Under the pieces are notes generated by a model. It was not told the DNA's origin. It did no database searches and worked only from the letters and a program-made list of their open reading frames with translations. From Globomyces pollinis-pini (lineage: Eukaryota > Chytridiomycota > Chytridiomycetes > Rhizophydiales > Globomycetaceae): a stretch of DNA of 64,000 nucleotides. Positions 46,085 to 57,360 of this stretch are shown here, one piece after another. The position numbers were made by a program, and so were the translations under genes. How positions within the stretch are numbered: the stretch's first letter is position 1; each line of letters begins with the position of its first letter. The DNA lies in assembly GCA_025399215.1 (NCBI GenBank), contig MU621125.1, positions 28,743-92,742 on the forward strand, written 5' to 3'.

Positions 46085-47703
46085 TTAATTTTCGATCTCT
46101 AAGTGGGGTACACTGCCGTCACTAGTTACTTCACATTCAATATCCACTTCATCCAAGTCCTCAGGCGCTGTAAACCAGACTGTACCACTGCCAAACAGAT
46201 AGATGAATCCGATGACAAACAGAAAGGCATTTGGTTGAGTCTTGACCGTACTTTTCCACTATTTGTATTTAAAAATTTGGAAAAACTTACCACCATTGGT
46301 AGGGTTAGGTTGAAGACAACACCAAATATTTGTTCAATGAAGGACAGACCTGAAAAAAGCGCACCTTGAGAGTCTGATGGGATTGTTTTAGATAAGAGAG
46401 AACGTAGAGTTGGCATAGCGAGACTGCCAAATGCTTGAATAGGAGTAATGAAAAACAAGTCTATCCCATTTGGCACCAATCCTTGTAGAACAGGAGCAAC
46501 TGCTGCAAGAAATAATGCCATTCGTAGTAGGTTCAGATCTAGTGTTGTTTTTTTACCACCAGCAATGAAACTGGAGAAAAGCCTGGTTAAAACGGGGTAT
46601 ACTAAAACCATACATGCCATTCGCGTTATAGAAGATACCTACAATTAAATTACAAATATTCTTACCAATAAGTAAACCCCTTCATCTTGTGAATCCCAGC
46701 CAAATCGATACGATACGTAATAAAAGAATAAACTGTGAGTGACTGTAGGAATAGGAGCTGTACAACTGGCAAGCAACAATAATGCAAATGCTTTTGACAT
46801 ATAAGCTTTGAAAACGGAAGTCACATTACGAATTGAAGACTTCACATTTTGCACTATACTCTCACTATTTGAATCTGGCCTATTTTTGAATGATTCGGGT
46901 AATAGTAATATCACTAGTGTTATAATAACAAGATCTAAAGAAAATGCTAGCAAGAATACGTCCTGGGGACCGTTCGGGAAATGCTAATAATTGTAAGAAG
47001 GTTCTACACTAATTATTACCCTGGCTAAGAAACCGCCCAATATTGGCCCACAAGCAAATCCAGCAAAATAAGTTGCTTCGACAATCAAAAACGCTTGGGC
47101 CCTTTCAGTTGGCAAAGTCAGATCAGATACATATGATAAAACAGCACCACTATTATAAAGTTAAGCTTTCAAGAAATCCATACACCATAATGTAATAACT
47201 TCCCAGGCATCCAGATATAAAATTAACAAGAATCAAGACCCATAGACCGAAATCCAGTATTGTTACCGAGAGATATCCTGAAATTACAATGCATGAGGCA
47301 AACATTGATGATAATAATACTGGTTTTCGACCAAACCGATCTGATAGAATCCCATACAAAGGCACTGCAAGTAATGCAGGAATACCCATAGTAACATGAA
47401 GAATCATTGACCATTGGGAAGCCAACGCCTGATAGTTAATACTGATTGGCCAATTATTACTTGAACTTCTGGAATTTGACGACAATATTCAAATTCTGGA
47501 TTGGGTAGTGATGGTGTTTTGTAGAAAAGTCCTGGAAAGAATTTAGAAGTAGCATCCTGATGTCCACATAAGTAAACTAGCAACCATTGGCTTTGTACAC
47601 CAACATAACTCAAATAGACTAGACAGTGGAAGAAAACTGGTAAACAAACAATATATGGCCATTTTCTGGCCACAGTAGGTAATAAAGGTACTGATTCATC
47701 CAT
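46085..47703 (-). CDS. Major facilitator superfamily transporter
   Basis: Six exons: 47703-47461, 47428-47184, 47149-47020, 46983-46666, 46638-46291, 46258-46085; introns 27-36 nt; 485 residues. About 12 hydrophobic segments. The loop 2-3 signature YGILSDRFGRKPVLL is the MFS G-x-x-x-D-R-x-G-R-[RK] motif. SYVSDLTLPTERAQAFLIVE and GPILGGFLA belong to the fourth/fifth helix region of TetA/SLC46-type carriers. The N-terminus has a long external loop with Cys and Pro. Likely a plasma-membrane or vacuolar proton-linked carrier; substrate unknown. The C-terminal tail is acidic. It converges on PARN with an 80-bp gap. Confidence 0.88.
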
Positions 47704-48527
47704 GCTATCGAATTAACGGTGAATATTGGGTCTTCTGAGAGTGGTTATGGTGGGTTGAACTGAGTGGGAAAGTGACAGATGGGAAAGGGAACCCAAAATG
47801 GAATATTTCGTCCGCTCTCACAAGATCTCCAAACTATGATCGAGAAAGTATTGATAAGACAAATGCACAATTAGAAATGGTTATGTAATATTCGTTGGGT
47901 AGTAGCAGTAGGGTGTGAATGGTGATGGACTTTTCGCTCTCCAGAACTATCTGTGTGTAGATAAGAAACAGTGCTCACTGTCTGTGCCCTTCTGGGTGGT
48001 TACAGATAGTGAAGTTAATAAACATTTGTAAAAAAATAAGCAATACTGCATAGTAGATCCATGGTGTGGATAAAGCAGTAGAAGAGCTTGCCTGCTTATA
48101 TTATGTTGTTGCAGTTGTTGGACAATCCTACATTAGATCTACCAATTGCAATATATATCACTCCAGTTATGTTTGCCATAAGTTATGTCAGACAGTTGAC
48201 GTCTGAATATGCAAAATGTAGAACGTGGCAGTACAGTGGTGTCCAGTGACCAACAATTCAAAAAATGGCAACCAAGGAATCATGCAACAGTAATGATCAG
48301 TTTAAGTATTTATACCAAGATCAGCTCACAGTTAAAGATAAGGTTAAGGAGATGAAAACTAAGGTAGTTACACAATTCAATTAAGACCGAATAGGGCAGT
48401 GGCACTAACCGCGTGTTCCTGTGATCAAGCCACAGAAGCCCTTAAAAAAGAGAAATCCATTCCACCGTCCGCACTTCCGTCAGTTTGTTAGACTTTAAAG
48501 TAACTTGTCTTCTGTTAACCCCGCAGC
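47704..48527. other. Long divergent intergenic region
   Basis: About 820 bp between the MFS gene and the homeobox gene, the second longest spacer in the window. Less AT-rich than most spacers. I checked for tRNA B boxes, short signal-peptide ORFs and repeats and found none. Probably regulatory DNA of the homeobox gene. Confidence 0.4.
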
Positions 48528-49916
48528 ATGTATTCTCTAAGTCACCAGATTCATAGCGCACCTGCAGCACCCCGCAAACGTAGACCTCGAACTTCCCTTC
48601 AACAACTGGCCATTTTGCAGGAAGCTTATACCCTCGACCCAATGCCTTGTGCCGCTTACAGAGAAATGCTGTCTACTATGGTTGGCCTGTCTTCCCGTTC
48701 TATTCAGATTTGGTTTCAGTAAGCCCTTGCTATTAATGTCAGAAATCGTCGTCAAAAGCTGAAGTTAGAGGAAAACAGTGCAACTCTGGAAGCTTTGAAT
48801 ATTAAAAAGGAAAAGGCAACTACGATTCTTAATAGTGCCTTTAAGTTGAACCCAAATCCTTCGGATGCTGAACTGGAATCCCTTGCCGAACAGGTCTCCA
48901 TTTCTGCAAAGTCAATCAAAGTATGGTACGAGAACAGGCAATCCAAAAGTGCTGTGGAAATTACCTCAAACTATAAGTTGCAGAGTACCACACAAGGTCC
49001 TACCACTAACTTGATCTCTAACCCCAAACCCCCTCAACCTCAGTACTTCGCTCCAAACGGAAATCAAAATGACTCGGTCAAACTTGAAAACTTCTTCTCA
49101 ACCAATAACTCCAACGGCGTAATGTTTCCGATCTTGACTCAAAACCAACAACAGTTTTTACAACAAGAAATGTCACCTACTAATATAAATCCAACTTCCA
49201 CTGTGAATTTTAATCATAACAATATGTTCACCGACTCGCCTTCGATCCAAACGTCAACTTCTACCACAACTATCCAATTTGATCAAAGTGCTACCTTTTC
49301 TGACTCTCCCACCACCAGAACTTCGTTTGAATCAAAATTATTGATGGAATCCCCTCTTGTTTCCCCTTTTCTGACAGATATGCCATCAGTTGAAGACTTT
49401 CAGTTTACATTTAATCCATTGCCACCTCTCTATTCAAACCAAAGTTTTGAAAATCTGGCGGCACTGGGTACAGAAGGTAGTAATCCCTCATTTTCCCCAG
49501 CATCCTTACAACAGCAACTTCATCCCTCTCAACTATTCAATCAACATATCCAATCTACCAATTCTGTCAATCCACTTTCTCAAAACATGCACAACATCTC
49601 CAATTCGAACGGTTCTTTGCCTGCTCAATCAATTGTCTATCCTAAAATGTTTATGGACCCTGCCAATACCCCCACCGCTGTGCAAACAAATTCTGAAAGA
49701 GGATGCAATTCAACAAGTGGAGGTTGTAATCCATCCTTCTTTCAAAATTGGGGATTTCTATCACATGCTTTTCAATCTACACAGTCTTCTGTGGTTAAAC
49801 AACATATGGATCAAGATCATCTTCAATCACTCTTAGAAAAGCCTTTACCATCGTTGTTTGGCTCAGAAGGTACCGAAAATATTTCTCATGATAATTTCGA
49901 ATCTATGACTTTTTAA
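48528..49916 (+). CDS. Homeobox transcription factor with two homeodomains
   Basis: Two exons, 48528-48718 and 48743-49916; intron 24 nt placed inside helix 3 of the first homeodomain; 454 residues. Homeodomain 1 (about residues 16-73): RKRRPRTSLQQLAILQEAY, then SRSIQIWFQNRRQKLKLEE, typical 60-residue class with the WFxNRR core. Homeodomain 2 follows at about 85-135: LNSAFKLNPNPSDAELESLA then SAKSIKVWYENRQSK, a divergent copy with WYENRQ. The remaining 320 residues are Asn/Gln/Ser/Pro-rich with no recognisable domain. A DNA-binding regulator; targets unknown. A tandem homeodomain pair is unusual in fungi. Confidence 0.88.
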
Positions 49917-50149
49917 TCTAACTATTTATGTTTAAAGCAATACATATTCGTCTGTTTAATAAAACCATACTTAATTTCAATCATTTTACTCTTTTGATAT
50001 TATATTTAGGGTGAATAATCCATCATAAATATAATAAGTGCTTTTCGTCAGATTGTAAACGTATTAAAATAAATTATGACCCACACAATTCTGCTTATCC
50101 GAAGAAAAAGTTATGATAAAAAGACAAAAATATTTACAGTTATAAGTCT

Positions 50150-51271
50150 TTATTTTGGAGGCAAGAAGAATTCGTTGCCATTTTTGTTTCCTGCAATAGC
50201 TTGTTCGGCAGTACCCACACATTTATTACCTCCTTTAGCAGATCCAACAGCAGTTCCGGCACAGAAGCCATTAACACATGCCTTGATTAAATCATTGCCA
50301 GAAAATGGGTTAACAAAGTTCTTTGCAACTTTACCACCCACACAACGGACATTACGGCCAAGGTCGACGCATAAGAACCCATCACCAGCTTCAATACAAC
50401 CTTCATCTGCAGTACGCTTTCGATTAGTAGGTATGATTTCTGGGGCGGTCAGTGGAACAGTGTTAGCATTGTTTAAAGCTGCTGCATTCGCTTGTAAAAA
50501 GGATAATCGGGCACTATCAGCAACCCCTGAAGCACCATTTCCTGTTGGATTGGCTCCAGCATTTGCCGCACCATCAGTAGCATCTTGGGGGTTTTGACCT
50601 TCAACATCTACATCGGCTTCATTTGCAATCTCTGAAGCTTGATTATCCCCATTTGGGTTATTTGTTGATGACTTGATCCCTTCATTTTCAATCTCCAAAT
50701 CACCAAAAGTGACACCTTCTCGTTCGGCTCTTTCACGTGCTTCAACAGCTTTATCTACAACCTTTTCTTCAACAGGAGGTGCTCCGCCGGTATTGTTATT
50801 ATCGGCTACTGCAGGAGTTGCTGCCCCTCCAACATTGTTATTACTGGCTGCTGCTGCCGATTTACAACCTGGGTCTTGTGCTTGAACTAAGCCTTTCAAT
50901 TCAACATTCTTGGGCTCTTTATTGCAGAGTGGTGAGCATTTCCCTGGCTCATTAGTATTGCGTTCCATGGTTCGAAAGTCCTTCGCTGCTTGGATAAAAG
51001 CGTCTTTATCTCCTTGGTTTTTAAAGTTGCCCTTCGCAAAATCGACGAATTTGTCTGCTTGGTCTTGTTGGTCGCAAGCACCAGCGTTAGCCAATACCGT
51101 GGCAATAGCTTCACCACGCAGAGTCGGACACAGGCCAGTTGTGTCGCTAGATTTGGAACATAAGTCACCAATTCGTGCAGCAATAGGGGGGAAGAATTGT
51201 TCTTGAGCACCAAAACGAGATTGGACACTGTACAAGGATGAGATAATATAGATAAGTTGAGTTGATTTCAT
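50150..51271 (-). CDS. Secreted Ala/Asn/Gly-rich protein with Cys-containing ends
   Basis: Single exon, 373 residues. MKSTQLIYIISSLYSVQS is a signal peptide. Residues 19-140 form a Cys-bearing globular segment (DLCSKSSDTTGLCP, GACDQQDQADKF, CSPLCNKEP); 140-270 are low-complexity Asn/Gly/Ala/Glu with acidic blocks; the last 95 hold a second Cys-rich part (CIEAGDGFLCVDLGRNVRCV, CVNGFCAG, NKCVG). No membrane anchor seen. The layout resembles secreted proteins of unknown function that are common in chytrids and other fungi. GC content and the use of GCC/GGC codons look higher than in neighbours, and there is no intron. Cell-wall, host-contact or extracellular-matrix roles are possible but not shown. 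Confidence 0.8.
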   Translation of the reverse strand: MKSTQLIYIISSLYSVQSRFGAQEQFFPPIAARIGDLCSKSSDTTGLCPTLRGEAIATVLANAGACDQQDQADKFVDFAKGNFKNQGDKDAFIQAAKDFRTMERNTNEPGKCSPLCNKEPKNVELKGLVQAQDPGCKSAAAASNNNVGGAATPAVADNNNTGGAPPVEEKVVDKAVEARERAEREGVTFGDLEIENEGIKSSTNNPNGDNQASEIANEADVDVEGQNPQDATDGAANAGANPTGNGASGVADSARLSFLQANAAALNNANTVPLTAPEIIPTNRKRTADEGCIEAGDGFLCVDLGRNVRCVGGKVAKNFVNPFSGNDLIKACVNGFCAGTAVGSAKGGNKCVGTAEQAIAGNKNGNEFFLPPK

Positions 51272-51569
51272 TGGTTTGAGACTCTACAATGGTTTGGTAT
51301 TTAACTGTCCAGGAATTAGGGCTCCTTCCATAGGCTTCATACACAAGGCTTCATTCAATCACACAAACATCCTGTTGGATTGAAATTACGTTATTTGCTT
51401 ATTTAGTTTATGAGTTGTTGTATTATGGCAATGTTGAGGATAGTATAGGTATTTGAAAGATTGTTATTGTTATAGTTGAGACTATTTCATATAACTGACA
51501 GATTCAGTGCTATTGCTTCGGCTTATGCATTGTAGCCAACATCAACCATACTGATCAATCCAGGAGAGT
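51272..51569. other. Divergent intergenic region
   Basis: About 300 bp between the secreted-protein gene and NDC80. No feature recognised. Confidence 0.35.
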
Positions 51570-53890
51570 ATGTCTCGTCGTTACAATGACGTCAAATCAT
51601 CTTCATATAGTCCCCCAATGCAAGCTTGGCAGTGAGTATATGTTAGCATAATCTTGACATTGATTCATCTCTACTGTCATTCGGTTCATTCATTTGTGCA
51701 GACAGACAATTTTCTTTGTTGTCCAGACACCTTTGACTTGGATGGAACGATATTCAATGCTTCCTACAAATACTCATCGAACTTCCAAAGTATCAGATGC
51801 AATGAATAATCTCAGACTCGATAACAGGAGATCTACAATCAACACAAGAACCTCCTCAGGGTAACTTGAATATAGTTGATCAAAAGGCGTACCAGTTTGT
51901 ATGGTCGTCAGTCTATTAGCATGGGCAATAACTCCATCATGAAGGATCCTCGTCCTATCAAGGAAAAGCGGTATCTAATTATTATGTTTTCTTATTGATT
52001 AACAGATGGCAAACAGCAGCTATCCAGAAATTGGTCTCGTTCCTGATTAACTCTGGTTATCCACACCCAGTTGCTCCAAAGACATTGGCATCACCTTCTT
52101 CTAAAGACTTTCAACAGATATTCAAATTCTTGTACTCTCATCTCGATCCATAGTTAGTGCTTCTTTTTCTAATACTAGTTTTGAGTTCTTAAAGAAGTTC
52201 GAAGAAGAAGTATTGTCATTCTTTTAACCTATAGGTTCCAGTTATATTAAAATCGTTGCGTTATCCGTTTGCTGATCAAATCACCAAAGCAAATTTATTT
52301 ACGTAAACCACCGTTTTACTTAACCTATTCTAGCGTTGGAAGCTTGCATGCCTGGCCCACTTTATTAGCAATGTTGATTTGGATGGTTGAATTGATACTG
52401 GTAAATGATACTGTTGAACTTGCTAATCTATCAGTGCGTTGAACAACTGGGGGACGATGGAGACATTGATGAATCGCTAACAGATCCAGAGAAAGCTGAA
52501 AAGCAATTCTTTGACTATCTGTCCAAATCATATGCGGTGTGGTTAGCTGGGGCATCTGATTTTGAAGAGATCGATACTGTTTTGACAGAACAATTTGGTA
52601 TCATTATTTTAACGTTTATTGTTAGCTGAGAAAGACGAAAAGATTAAAAAATCTTTGAAGAAAGTTTCAAATGATTATTCAATCCTATTTGCCGAGTACG
52701 AAAAGTTGACCCAAAATGAAGTAAGTTTTTCCGGCTTGACAGAAAGTCTCCATTGACTCAATTTGAAAGGCAACATTCAATATTAGAATCAGATCGAGAC
52801 AAATACAAAACTTATATTGGTAATGGTCGTTTGTGTAATCGTCAGAACATATTGAAGTGAAAAGGCAAAAGTTACAAGAGTCTCTTTTGAGTTTGACCCA
52901 GGAATCTACCAACTCAGGTATGGACAAACTCTAAAAAGTAGAGGAAATGGTTAAAAAATTAACTGAAGAACGAATTGCGCTTACTTCTCAGGTAGAAAAT
53001 CAAGAATTATCACCATCTGATGTGGATCGAATGATAGCTGAGCGTGATCAATTAAAAAAGACTCTTGAGCTTACAGGATCTCAGTTAGATAGTAGCAACA
53101 AAGCTGTATGGAACAAGGAAATCGCTGTGCAGAAGCAAATGGATATCCTAGAAAGACGTGTTCAACGATACAATACATTACTGTATGAACTAGACTTACT
53201 GGAAAATGATAATCCAAAGTACCAACATTTATCCAAAGAATTGGAGATATTTATGCATCAAACAAAACCAGAGTCGATGGTTTCTGTCAATTTAAGGAAA
53301 GAAGCGAAGGTTTTAAGATAGTATTTTAACAGATTTACTAGCCTGCCATACACTCTCTCATTGAGGACTTCAAAACATCATCGTTTAAACTCTCGGATGA
53401 GAAATTAGGTCTGCAAGAACAAATAGACAATCTCAATTGGAAAATTGTCAAGAAAGAAGAAGAAGTTGGAACCACTGAGTCACAAATACAAATATTGAAT
53501 CAAAGATATTGTCAAGATAAAGAAGTAAGGATAGAGTAGTATTAAATTTCTAGCAAATCGGGCAAGTGTTGCAATCATCAGCATCAGAAATTGCTAAACT
53601 TGAGAGACAATGCCATGATATGAAGATGGAGGCAAAGCAAATACAAAATGCTTCCCAAACTCGGTTAACTAAAATCCAAAAAGAGTAAATATTAGACCAT
53701 ACAGCTGACATTATGTAGGTATGAAGAGCAAGTAAGAAAGTCCACTCAAGAACGAGAAGCATTAATGTGTGAAGTTGTTGGAGCCCTTTCGACCTCATTC
53801 AATTTCCAACAAGGCATATCTCAATCCTTGGATGACTTGCTGCATATTGCTAAGGAAAATTTAGATTCCGTAATGCACGAATCTCCCTGA
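51570..53890 (+). CDS. NDC80: Kinetochore protein NDC80 (HEC1)
   Basis: Fifteen exons: 51570-51631, 51702-51860, 51896-51970, 52006-52152, 52179-52209, 52235-52302, 52334-52400, 52435-52597, 52626-52720, 52747-52819, 52846-52917, 52942-53309, 53342-53524, 53554-53684, 53719-53890; 621 residues. A basic N-terminal tail is followed by the calponin-homology domain (MKDPRPIKEKRWQ, GYPHPVAPKTL, SSKDFQQIFKFLYSHLDP, FEEEVPVILKSLRYPFA) and then long coiled coils. NDC80 forms the end-on microtubule coupler with NUF2. Length matches (human 642). The first intron (70 nt) is an outlier and the exon 2 start is uncertain; the MERYSM at 51741 is an alternative start. The intron at 52721-52746 uses an AAAG acceptor to keep frame. 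Confidence 0.9.
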
Positions 53891-54091
53891 AATGCTAAGA
53901 TTATGTTGCTGTTGAATAATACAATCAGTTTTTTCCTGTTTAATTAAATATTTTTTACCATTGTGTTTTACGGTAGGTCACATTCATGATAATATCCAAC
54001 GTGAAATGCGACGGGGTCTGATCAAGTGATTGACTTCAATTTATCTGTATTCTGTACCATTGTCTCTTTTTTTCTTACTTTGTATTCGAAA

Positions 54092-54646
<555 letters not shown>

Positions 54647-54831
54647 AAGTAGTAGATTTGTATTTTATCTCCAGTAAACATATCTCTTAAACTCCAACTT
54701 TGTAAATTGGTACAAGATTCTGTTAGTAAGATTACATTCTAGTTTAGTTATTCATTCAATTCTTGCTTCTCGGTAGTATTGAAAAACGCTTGATAAAGTC
54801 GCGTTAGTCAAAATTTGACTATTTTTCATAA

Positions 54832-57234
54832 ATGAACAGTAGACCGTCATCTAGAATGGGAAGTAGAACTCCATCAAAATCTTCTTTATATCCATCTATC
54901 AGCAATACTCCAGTAGGTTCGCCTCGTGCTTCAAAGAAACGGTCATTTTGTCATGTATCTGTCAGAGTTCGGTAAAAAAGCTTGTATTGTAACTCAAAGA
55001 CCAGTTTTTGAAAATGAGGGTTTACCATGCATATGGAATGTTTCCAACGGAAAAGTAGAAACTACTGATCAAGAAAATCTGAACCGAACGTTTTATTTTG
55101 GTATCTAAATCTTTTACTAAGCTTCTTTCAGACTCTGCTTTTCACGGCAGCGACAACAACATTCTTTACACAACGGCTGTTGAATTGGCAGTCAAAGACG
55201 CAATGGAAGTAGGATATATCATGTCTTCTAACACGTAGGGTTTAAATGCCACTGTATTTGCATGTAAAGTAAATCTATGATACTTACAATCGAAATTTAG
55301 ATGGGCAAACAGCATCAGGTACAAATCTTTTGACCAACTGTAGGGAAAACATTCTCGATGATGGGAAGTGAACAACAACCTGGAATTATTCCACAAGCCG
55401 TGGATGATGTGTTTAATTACATCAAGAGCCAAAGTGATGACAAAGAATTTCTGTTAAGAGTATTTTCGTTTGGTACTTTAATACTCTTTAGGTCTCATAC
55501 ATGGAAATTTATAACGAAAAAATTAAAGATTTGCTGGATCCCGAACAAAAAGATTTGAAAATTCATGAAAATAGAACCGTAACCAAATTAATTCTCAAAA
55601 TATTTAGAAAATGGTTTATGTTTCGCCATTACGAGAGGAAATTGTTACAAATGCTAGACAAGTCATGAAAATCATTAGTGCAGGAGAAGCAAATCGACAT
55701 ACCAGCTCAACAGACTACAATGAAGAGAGTAGTCGGTCACATACTATATTTCAACTGGTTTTGTTTGCATTTAATAATAGTAGACAATTGAAGGAAGTGT
55801 AAAATCAAGTTCTGGCCCAGTTGCAGTTAATGTCTCTCAATTGGTATGTTTCATTTTCTAACTCGAGACAAGAATTTGATTGATTTGGCTGGTTCCGAAC
55901 GTGCAACATCAGATCTTGAGAGAAGAAAAGAAGGATCATATATAAACAAATCGCTTTTGACTCTTGGCACTGTTATATCGAAATTAACTGATGGTGAAAG
56001 GTACAATATTCTAAATATTAATTTCAGTGGACATATTCCATTCCGTGATTCAAAACTAACGAGATTACTGCGGCCGGCATTAATTGGTCGATCTAGAATT
56101 TCAGTAATAGCCACTATTAGCCCCACCATTAAAAACCTTGATGAATCATTAAATACCCTGAAATTCGCTGCCAGAGTTAAGCGGATACAGCCGAAACCTG
56201 AAATAGAAAGTCAAATTGGAGACAAGGCCCTCTTAAAGCAGTATCGAATTGAAATCGAAGAGCTGAGACTTCAATTAAACGAATCATTTATGCTGTTAGA
56301 AAAAGAGAGGTCCCAAGGGATTACAACGTTAACAGAGATTGAAAGAAACAAATATGAGGAACAACTGGCCGAGTCCCGCATAGTAATTTTAACCAAATTA
56401 ATAAGTTCTTACAAATAGCTATCCACAAGTTTGAAAGAGAGAATTAGCCACCTTACAAAATTAATATTGACTGCTTCAAATGTCACTGGCAAGCCAATCT
56501 TGACTTGGAATGGGAGTTCGCAAAACGTTCTCGTTAACGAACCGCCACCAAATGCACTATCGGATACTAAAAAGCCCGCTTTACTGCGAACCGCAGACTC
56601 CACCCCCATTTTATATACTGAAAAGAGCGAAAAAAGAATCAGTGATCCAGGTTCAACTAGAACCCACGGTTTGCGATCCACTGTATTCGATCAGACTGGT
56701 GTGGTCAGTGACTTATTGCAAGCGGTGAAGAAGTGTGAAAACTTGACTTCCGTATATAGTTTGGTAAAACAGTTCGAATTGGAAAACCCTGCATTCTATA
56801 CCAAAGATTTACATGACAAAACAAAGAATCCAGATCAACTGATTGAAAATGATGCACGATTGCTGCAAGTAAATAATGAGCTTGAAATTGTCGTTCAGGA
56901 TCAGAATGAGACAATTACAAGTTTACGGAAGAAATTAAATGAAACTGTTGATGTGCTCAAATTTGTTGAATCTAATCATGAAGAACTCCAGAAACTAGCC
57001 TCGGATCAACATCAAGCTCTTGCCAAACTAGAGCAAAAGTATGAAGGTTTGAAGCAGGAGTTTAGAGAGTATAGATCGGTAGTGCAAAAACGTAGACCAC
57101 CAAAAATCAATACCGAAACTATTTCGTCTTTAATTGAATTGATATCAACTCTTGAAACGCAAAACTCTGAGATATATATTAAAGAACTGAACGTGTTAAT
57201 GGCTTATCAAACCGCCATTGATGGAGGTAACTAA
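54832..57234 (+). CDS. Kinesin-7 family motor (CENP-E-like)
   Basis: Twelve exons: 54832-54971, 55000-55100, 55132-55208, 55239-55263, 55301-55318, 55344-55459, 55492-55578, 55608-55757, 55784-55843, 55873-56000, 56028-56382, 56419-57234; introns 25-37 nt; 690 residues. N-terminal motor about 40-380: VSVRVRPVFENE, P-loop GQTASGKTF, switch I NEESSRSH, switch II LIDLAGSE, then HIPFRDSKLTRLLRP. The motor plus the following SHLTKLIL segment fit kinesin-7 (CENP-E/Kip2/plant KIN7 group). A predicted coiled coil from about 550 on allows dimerisation. Plus-end directed motor, probably in spindle or kinetochore work. An 18-nt exon encodes most of the P-loop. Confidence 0.9.
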
Positions 57235-57360
57235 TTTGTAGCTGTAACTGTTAGTAGAAAAGAAGCAAGCTTAATACAGTTTAGTTTGTATCAGCTTTTG
57301 TGTAATATAATAAATGTCACTTGAATGTAACACAATGGGTTTCCCAGATCTAATACTAGA

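Noticed and set aside
27429..49916. Idea that the HMG-box and homeobox genes mark a mating-type locus
   Set aside because: They are about 20 kb apart with unrelated housekeeping genes between and no paired or idiomorph-like structure.
50076..50597. Plus-strand ORF of 173 codons overlapping the secreted-protein gene
   Set aside because: Antisense shadow; the minus frame has a signal peptide and sensible composition.
52918..52941. A 21-nt intron in NDC80 ending AAAAAG
   Set aside because: Using the TAG three bases further on gives 24 nt, also in frame, and matches the usual acceptor.
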